Of a stretch of 10,187 nucleotides of DNA, positions 5,581 through 10,187 are shown one piece after another; the stretch's first letter is position 1, and every line of letters starts with the position of its first letter. Made by a program: the position numbers and the translations under genes. A model generated the notes under the pieces. It was not told the DNA's origin and did no database searches. It was given only the letters and a program-made list of their open reading frames with translations. The DNA comes from Chloroflexota bacterium (lineage in GTDB: Bacteria > Chloroflexota > Dormibacteria > CF-121), in the NCBI GenBank assembly GCA_005882525.1, contig VBGO01000046.1:1-10187 (forward strand), given 5' to 3'.

Positions 5581-6490
5581 GCGGATCCAGGAAGGTGTAG
5601 GAGATATCGACGATCACATTCGCGGTGACGATCAATAGGGCGCCGAAGAGCACGGTGCCCATCACCAGGGGAATGTCCAGGGTAAAGATGGCATCGACGG
5701 CCTGCTTCCCGATGCCGGGCCAGGCGAACACCGTTTCGATCACGACCACGCCTGCCAGGAAATAGCCCAGGTCCATCCCGAGCTGGCTGACGATCACCGT
5801 CAGGGAGTTCGGGATGGCGTGCCGCAAGACGACGCGGCGCTCGGCCAATCCCTTAGCCCAGGCCGTGCGCACGTAATCGCTCTTCAGGATGTCGAGCAGG
5901 CTCGCCCGCAGCAGCCGCGCGTAGTACGCGGCGCCACCCAGCCCCAGGGTGAGGGCGGGCAGCAAGAGATATTGGGGGGCCCCGCCTCCATAACCGCCAA
6001 TTGGGAGCACGGGGAGCACGACGCCAAACAGAAAGAGGAGAAGCAGGCCCAACCAGAACGGTGGGGCGGCCAGGGCGACGAACGTGAAGACCATGGTCGC
6101 CCGATCCCAGAAGCTGCCGGGCCGGATCGCGGAGAGGATGCCGATCGGCAGGCCGATGATGAGCTCGAAGAACACGCCGGCCAGCGCCAGCTCCGCGGTA
6201 GCCGGAAACCGCTGGAGAATAGCCGGAAGTACCGGCGTCTGGTACCGATAGGAAAAGCCGAAGTCAAGGTGAAGGAGACGCCACATGTAATCGCCGAACT
6301 GCGTCCACAGCGGCCGGTCCAGGCCGAGCTGGTGGTGAATGATCTTGATCGCCGCGGGCGACGCGTTGGTGCCGGCGTAGAGGCGGGCCGGGTCGCCCGG
6401 GACCAGGAAGGCGATCACGAAGGTGATGGCCGAGACGCCAAAAAGCACGAGCACCATCCACAAGAGCCGTCGGATGATGTACGCGGTCAT
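5564..6490 (-). CDS. Peptide-type ABC transporter permease (OppB/DppB type)
   Basis: An inner-membrane permease subunit forming half of the translocation pore. The 308 aa begin with the typical OppB start MTAYIIRRLLWMVLVLFGVS and show about six membrane helices (roughly 9-31, 100-121, 133-160, 174-196, 230-254, 275-299). The cytoplasmic EAA coupling loop runs from DYVRTAWAKGLAERRVVLRHAIPN (205-228) and contacts the ATPases. The ending LDPRVRYS is typical of the family. ATG 6490 has no strong ribosome site. A hairpin lies just upstream in the mRNA (6506-6540). The partner permease is not adjacent as usual but lies beyond the binding-protein gene. Confidence 0.95.
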   Translation of the reverse strand: MTAYIIRRLLWMVLVLFGVSAITFVIAFLVPGDPARLYAGTNASPAAIKIIHHQLGLDRPLWTQFGDYMWRLLHLDFGFSYRYQTPVLPAILQRFPATAELALAGVFFELIIGLPIGILSAIRPGSFWDRATMVFTFVALAAPPFWLGLLLLFLFGVVLPVLPIGGYGGGAPQYLLLPALTLGLGGAAYYARLLRASLLDILKSDYVRTAWAKGLAERRVVLRHAIPNSLTVIVSQLGMDLGYFLAGVVVIETVFAWPGIGKQAVDAIFTLDIPLVMGTVLFGALLIVTANVIVDISYTFLDPRVRYS

Positions 6491-6505
6491 CTGATCGGCC
6501 GACGG

Positions 6506-6540
6506 GCGATGGGGAGGGTCGTCCGGACCCTCCCCATCGC
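6506..6540 (-). other. 15-bp-stem intergenic hairpin between binding-protein and permease B genes
   Basis: GCGATGGGGAGGGTC (6506-6520) and GACCCTCCCCATCGC (6526-6540) are perfect reverse complements around a 5-nt loop. It lies 16 nt after the binding-protein stop and 15 nt before the permease start in the leftward mRNA. No U-tract follows on the - strand. It is better read as a partial terminator or 3'-end protector that keeps binding-protein mRNA more abundant than permease mRNA, as known for intercistronic hairpins in other binding-protein operons. That role is inferred. Confidence 0.7.
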
Positions 6541-6556
6541 GGTTGCGATTGGCGTC

Positions 6557-8254
6557 TTAGGGCGAGGCACTTGGCGATGCCGGAGCCAGGCTGGGGGCGC
6601 TGCCGGTCACCCAGATGCTGGTCAGCACCAACGGCCAAACCGGATGCAGTTGATAGCCATGCACCCGAGGCGCCGCGACGTTGGTCTCGACGGTGGAGTA
6701 CAGAGGGACCCAGGGGAAGTCCTTGCTGACGACGATGTCCTGGTACTGCTGGTAGAGCTTGAGTCGCTCGGCACTGTTCGTGTCGCCGCGCGCCTGATCG
6801 GCGAGCTTGTCGGCGTCCTTGTTGCAGTAAAAGGCGATGTTCGCGCCGTTGGCGGTGACGTTCGCCGCGGCGCAGGTCAGGATGGGGTCGATGAAGTCGG
6901 AGGGGTCCGGGAAGTCCTGGATCCAGCCGTTGTAGCTCAACGCGGTCGTGTTCGGTTTGCCGGTAATGTCCAGGAAGGCATTGAACGCCAGCCCTTTCAG
7001 GTTGACGGTAATGCCCACCTGCTGGAAGTCTTGCTGGACGGACGCGGCGAGGCGGTCGGAGTCGGCGTTGGCCTTTGGATACACGAGCTCCTGCGCGGGG
7101 AACGGATGGCTGGCATCGTAGCCCGCCTGCTTGAGGAGGTCCTTCGCCTTCTGGAGATTTTGCCCGCTAGCGTCCAGGCCGAGCGGATTGTAGTTTTGCA
7201 CGTAGCTGGGCATCGGCGGGGCCTGGATACCGTTGTTGATCACGGCCCGGCCGTTCAGGATCTTGACCAGGTTCGCCTTGTTGACCACGTTGTTGAACGC
7301 CTGGCGCACCAGCTTGTTGTCGAACGGCTTCATGTTCACGTTCATCGCCAGGAAGTAGATGTCGACGTTGGGATTGCGCAGGATGCGGTTCTTCCAGTTC
7401 GGGTTCGACGAGAGCGAGATGTACTGCGCCGACGGGATGGTCAGATCCGGCTGGGGGATATCCAGTTGGTTGTTCTGCATCCGGAGATAGCCCACTTCCG
7501 GGGTCAGGCCGATCTGGGCGTCGACCTCATCGAGATAGGGCTTGGTCCCGAAGTAATTCTTGTTCTTCTTCAAGACGATCAGCTGGCCGGGCGTCCACTT
7601 GTCGAGCACGAAAGGTCCGGTCCCGATCGGCTTATGGGCGTAATCCTCGCCCGCCGCTGCCACAGCCTCTTTCGGGATGACGAACCCAAAGGGCATCGCC
7701 AGGATGTTGAGGAACGACTGGTTGGGATTGTCCAGGTCGATCTCGAGGGTGTAAGGGTCGACCACCTTGATGCCGGAAATGTGGGTGGCCGTGCCGTCGA
7801 ACAGCTCCTGGGCGCCATGCACGCTGCCCCAGAACGATCCCCCGGTCATCGGTCCGGCGGTCTTGGGATCGAGCATCCGCTCCCATGAGTACTTGAAGTC
7901 GTCGGCCGTGACTCCGCGGCCGTTACTGAACTTGACGTCTTTGCGCAGTTTGAACGTGTAGGTCTTGCCGTCGGGGCTGATGACTGGCATTGCCGCGGCG
8001 ATGTCGGGTTCCAGCTGCGTCGTGAACCCTTTGTAGGTGAGCAGACCGTTATAGATGGCGCGCGAGATCGACCAGGAGTCCGTGTCATAGCCGATCGCAG
8101 GGTCGAGCGTCTTGAGGTCGTCCTTGAAGCTCAACGTTAGGGTGCCGCCCGACACCGGTTGCCCCTCCGTGGTGGTCGCGGCATTGCCGCACGCCGAAAG
8201 CAGCATCGTGCCAACCCCCAGGCTGGCTATCGCAAGCGAGAAGCGACGTTTCAT
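6557..8254 (-). CDS. ABC transporter solute-binding lipoprotein, family 5 (SBP_bac_5)
   Basis: The extracytoplasmic receptor that hands substrate to the permeases. The 565-aa precursor has a lipoprotein signal (MKRRF, hydrophobic core, lipobox LSAC with lipidated C22), a Thr/Gly-rich spacer, then the family 5 opening GGTLTLSFKDDLKTLDPA and the characteristic DGKTYTFKLRKDVKFSNG segment. The ILTCAAAN...FYCNKDADKLADQA block near the C-terminus is also typical of the family. It ends in a short Ser/Pro/Ala tail (SAPSLAPASPSASP). Family 5 members bind peptides, but also nickel, glutathione, heme or sugars, so the substrate cannot be named. ATG 8254 is chosen over 8260 and 8356 because AAGGAGG (8262-8268) is 7 nt upstream of it and the lipoprotein signal starts there. 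It sits between the two permease genes. Confidence 0.95.
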   Translation of the reverse strand: MKRRFSLAIASLGVGTMLLSACGNAATTTEGQPVSGGTLTLSFKDDLKTLDPAIGYDTDSWSISRAIYNGLLTYKGFTTQLEPDIAAAMPVISPDGKTYTFKLRKDVKFSNGRGVTADDFKYSWERMLDPKTAGPMTGGSFWGSVHGAQELFDGTATHISGIKVVDPYTLEIDLDNPNQSFLNILAMPFGFVIPKEAVAAAGEDYAHKPIGTGPFVLDKWTPGQLIVLKKNKNYFGTKPYLDEVDAQIGLTPEVGYLRMQNNQLDIPQPDLTIPSAQYISLSSNPNWKNRILRNPNVDIYFLAMNVNMKPFDNKLVRQAFNNVVNKANLVKILNGRAVINNGIQAPPMPSYVQNYNPLGLDASGQNLQKAKDLLKQAGYDASHPFPAQELVYPKANADSDRLAASVQQDFQQVGITVNLKGLAFNAFLDITGKPNTTALSYNGWIQDFPDPSDFIDPILTCAAANVTANGANIAFYCNKDADKLADQARGDTNSAERLKLYQQYQDIVVSKDFPWVPLYSTVETNVAAPRVHGYQLHPVWPLVLTSIWVTGSAPSLAPASPSASP

Positions 8255-8261
8255 TCCCATC

Positions 8262-8268
8262 CCTCCTT
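8262..8268 (-). promoter_or_regulatory. Strong Shine-Dalgarno of the solute-binding protein gene
   Basis: AAGGAGG on the - strand lies 7 nt before ATG 8254. It is the best ribosome site in the window and is consistent with high translation of the binding protein relative to the permeases and ATPases, whose sites are weak. Confidence 0.75.
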
Positions 8269-8298
8269 GTGTGTCGACGTGTCCCGCCGTCTCGTTTT

Positions 8299-8314
8299 CC
8301 TGAGCCCGCTCAGG
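8299..8314 (-). other. Small inverted repeat over the permease C stop codon
   Basis: CCTGAGC (8299-8305) and GCTCAGG (8308-8314) are reverse complements with a 2-nt centre, allowing a 6-bp stem with a 4-nt loop in RNA. It overlaps the permease stop at 8310-8312 and precedes the binding-protein leader. No U-tract follows in the leftward direction, so termination is unlikely. Confidence 0.35.
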
Positions 8315-9332
8315 CCGGTTCCGCCTGTTCCTCCACCCCCTTGCCGAGACCTCCACTCAGCGCGTCCGGCCCGGCCGGCTCGAGGCCGGGCCGCTGCCCG
8401 GATACCATGCTGGCCCCGCCAGCCGTCACTCCGCCGATCACGCCGCGAAACAGCGCCCGCGCCCGTGGGTCGAGGGCATCGCGCAGCCCGTCCCCGATCA
8501 GGTTGAAGGCGAGCACCGTCAACAGGATCATCAGGCCGGGAAAGATGACCAGCCACGGCGCGAGGAACATGAAGTCCTGCCCATCGGCGACCATCCGGCC
8601 CCAGTCGGCGGTAGGCGCCTGCACGCCAATGCCGATATAGCTCAGGATGGACTCGGTGCTGATCGACGTGGCGATGCCGATCGTCCCGTACACGATGATG
8701 ATCGGCACCAAGTGTGGGAGGATGTGGTGGAGCAGGTTATGCTGCGGCCCACCGCCCAGGGCGCGCCCGGCCTCGACGAATTCCCGCTCCTTGAGTGAGA
8801 GCACCTGGCCCCGAACGATGCGAGCCACGGCCGTCCAGTAGAAGAGGGCGATCACGGCCACGATGACCAGCACGCTGCCGCGCTCGACGATGGAAATGAT
8901 GGCGATCGAGAACAGCAGAATTGGGAAGGCCATCATGATGTCGGTAACCCGCATCAAAATGGTTTCAAACCATCCTCGGAGGTAGCCGGCGAGTGCTCCC
9001 ACGGTCACCCCCACCGCCAGCGCCAGGCCATTGGCAACAAAGCCGATGAAGAGCGAGATCCGAGCCCCCCAGATGATCCGGCTCAGCATGTCCCGGCCGT
9101 TGGGGTCGCTGCCCAGGAGAAAGCCCGAACCAGGCGCCAGCGGAGACCCGTTGGCGGGCAGCAGCTCGTAGTAACCGTGGTTTGGATCGCGGATCGGCAA
9201 GACCGGAGCCAGCAAGGCGATAACCGCAAGCAGGATGATGAAGATGGCCCCAGCAACCGCTAACCGATCCTCGCGGAAGCGGTTCCAGATTGGCGACCAT
9301 GGGCTGACACGCCGGCCGGCCATGCGACTCAA
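8310..9332 (-). CDS. Peptide-type ABC transporter permease (OppC/DppC type)
   Basis: The second inner-membrane permease of the importer. From TTG 9332 it is 340 aa. It has a cytoplasmic Arg-rich start, first helix about 25-46, the OppC hallmark LGSDPNGRDMLSR (73-85) in the external loop, five further helices (roughly 93-118, 130-149, 152-172, 208-230, 258-280) and the EAA loop EFVEAGRALGGGPQHNLLHH (184-203). HILPN is replaced by HILPH at 203-207. The family normally ends soon after GLRDALDPR (282-290), but here a 50-residue Gly/Ala/Pro tail follows. ATG 9323, three codons in, is an alternative start. It is first in the leftward operon and divergent from the second ATPase gene. Confidence 0.93.
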   Translation of the reverse strand: MSRMAGRRVSPWSPIWNRFREDRLAVAGAIFIILLAVIALLAPVLPIRDPNHGYYELLPANGSPLAPGSGFLLGSDPNGRDMLSRIIWGARISLFIGFVANGLALAVGVTVGALAGYLRGWFETILMRVTDIMMAFPILLFSIAIISIVERGSVLVIVAVIALFYWTAVARIVRGQVLSLKEREFVEAGRALGGGPQHNLLHHILPHLVPIIIVYGTIGIATSISTESILSYIGIGVQAPTADWGRMVADGQDFMFLAPWLVIFPGLMILLTVLAFNLIGDGLRDALDPRARALFRGVIGGVTAGGASMVSGQRPGLEPAGPDALSGGLGKGVEEQAEPA

Positions 9333-9362
9333 GGTAACATTCGGCCCCTGAGTACATTGAGT
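9327..9362. promoter_or_regulatory. Inverted repeat in the divergent permease/ATPase start region (candidate operator)
   Basis: ACTCAAGGTA (9327-9336) and TACATTGAGT (9353-9362) are inverted copies with one mismatch and a 16-bp spacer. Each arm contains the TTG start of the gene it faces (9332 leftward, 9357 rightward). With only 24 bp between those starts, both promoters must be compact or lie in the opposing genes. A TAACAT at 9335-9340 could be a rightward -10. A regulator binding here would control both halves of the transporter, which is inference. Confidence 0.4.
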
Positions 9363-10187
9363 AGGCCCCGGACTCCGTCCCTGGCTCCGTCGGGCGGGGC
9401 TCCGCTGCTGCGTGTCCTGAAGCTCAAGAAGTATTTTCCCGTTCGGCGAGGCCTGCTGCAGCGGGTGATCGGCTACGTCAAGGCGGTCGACGATGTCTCG
9501 TTGAATCTGAACCCGGGCGAGACGCTTGGCCTGGTGGGTGAGTCGGGTTGTGGGAAATCGACGCTCGGCCGGACCGTGCTGCGATTGGTCGAGCCAACCT
9601 CCGGACGCATCGAGTTCGAGGGCCGAGATGTCACCAGGCTCCCGCAGCGGCGCATGAAGGCGCTCCGCAAAGAGATGCAGATCATCTTCCAGGACCCGAT
9701 CGGTTCACTGGATCCGCGGATGACCGTTGCGGACATCGTCGCCGAAGGCCTGCTCGTGCACGGGGTCCGGCAGCGTTCCCAGCGGGAGGCGGCGGCACGC
9801 GACGTCCTCGAGCGGGTCGGGCTGCGGCGCGAGTACGCCGACCGCTTCCCTCACGAGTTTTCAGGAGGCCAACGGCAGCGCATCGGTATCGCTCGCGCCC
9901 TCGCGCTGGCGCCGAAGCTGATCGTCGCCGATGAGCCGGTCTCAGCCCTCGACGTGTCGATTCAGTCGCAGGTGCTGAACCTGCTGGTTGAGTTGAAGCG
10001 CGAATTCGGCCTGACCTATATCTTTGTCGCCCACAACCTGGCTGTGGTCGCCTACATCAGTGACCGGGTTGCCGTCATGTACCTGGGGAAGATCGTCGAA
10101 CTGGCCCCTTCAGGCGAGCTTTATGCAAACCCGCTTCATCCGTACACGAGGACGCTGCTCTCCGCCATCCCGGTCGCCGACCCCGAC
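9357..10187 (+). CDS. Peptide-type ABC transporter ATP-binding protein (OppF/DppF type), truncated by window end
   Basis: The second ATPase of the importer, encoded divergently. The frame is open from TTG 9357 to the right edge (277 codons seen). Landmarks are Walker A GESGCGKST (61-69), Q-loop in IFQDPIGSLDP (110-120), signature FSGGQ (168-172), Walker B LIVADEP (188-194) and H-loop H226 in AHNLAVV, with Asn where the family mostly has Asp after the His. The LYANPLHPYTRTLLSAIP segment (255-272) begins the oligopeptide-specific C-terminal extension. TTG 9357 is the only usable standard start before the conserved LLRVLKLKKYFPVRRG opening: no in-frame ATG or GTG precedes it nearby. The ribosome site is weak. 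The C-terminal remainder, probably with the Cys cluster, lies outside the window. Confidence 0.94.
   Translation, partial: MSRPRTPSLAPSGGAPLLRVLKLKKYFPVRRGLLQRVIGYVKAVDDVSLNLNPGETLGLVGESGCGKSTLGRTVLRLVEPTSGRIEFEGRDVTRLPQRRMKALRKEMQIIFQDPIGSLDPRMTVADIVAEGLLVHGVRQRSQREAAARDVLERVGLRREYADRFPHEFSGGQRQRIGIARALALAPKLIVADEPVSALDVSIQSQVLNLLVELKREFGLTYIFVAHNLAVVAYISDRVAVMYLGKIVELAPSGELYANPLHPYTRTLLSAIPVADPD

Noticed and set aside
6506..6540. Hairpin as a classical intrinsic terminator
   Set aside because: No U-tract follows the stem on the - strand, and a coding gene of the same transporter starts 15 nt later.
5819..7888. A 689-codon open frame on the + strand
   Set aside because: It lies antisense across permease B and the binding protein, both of which have clear family motifs. 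Its composition (Arg/Glu/Val-rich, no domains) is typical of a high-G+C shadow frame.
1..10187. CRISPR arrays, insertion sequences, prophage, tRNA or rRNA genes
   Set aside because: I saw no regularly spaced repeats, transposase motifs, phage genes or tRNA/rRNA-like sequences anywhere in the window.

Overview
This is a dense, high-G+C bacterial window with short intergenic gaps and two gene blocks of ordinary function. The gene content (class 1B dihydroorotate dehydrogenase with its PyrK partner, Ser/Pro-rich lipoprotein and secreted-protein tails, TTG/GTG starts) suggests a Chloroflexota-like or actinobacterial-like soil organism. No marker gene fixes the taxonomy, so this is inference.

Region 1 (1-2468, + strand) is the end of a pyrimidine biosynthesis operon: the last 20 codons of an unidentified gene, then pyrK, pyrD and pyrE. 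Each gene overlaps the next (4 nt, 8 nt, 8 nt), which indicates tight translational coupling. Together they take dihydroorotate to orotate (PyrD with PyrK passing electrons to NAD+) and on to OMP (PyrE). The pyrK frame carries two related GC-rich repeat-like stretches, one forming a hairpin, both read through in frame.

Region 2 (2469-4570) is mixed. An unrecognised 215-aa protein on the - strand converges on pyrE. It has a clear extended -10 promoter in the divergent gap 3135-3360. On the + strand follow a secreted M23-type metallopeptidase-like protein with one active-site His replaced by Asn, and a RidA-family protein lacking the canonical catalytic Arg. The RidA-like gene and the first transporter gene overlap tail to tail through their stop codons.

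Region 3 (4567-10187) encodes a complete five-part peptide-type ABC importer in an unusual order. Reading the - strand: inner-membrane permease C, lipoprotein solute-binding protein, permease B, ATPase D. The second ATPase (F) is divergent and runs off the right edge. Only 24-33 bp separates the divergent starts, and that gap holds an inverted repeat whose arms include both TTG start codons. A 15-bp-stem hairpin without a U-tract lies between the binding-protein and permease B genes.

I see no CRISPR, prophage, transposase, rRNA or tRNA, and nothing that amounts to a new defence or biosynthetic system. The most worthwhile observations are the in-frame repeats in pyrK, the changed active-site residues in the M23 and RidA proteins, the divergent operator-like dyad, and the orphan protein.
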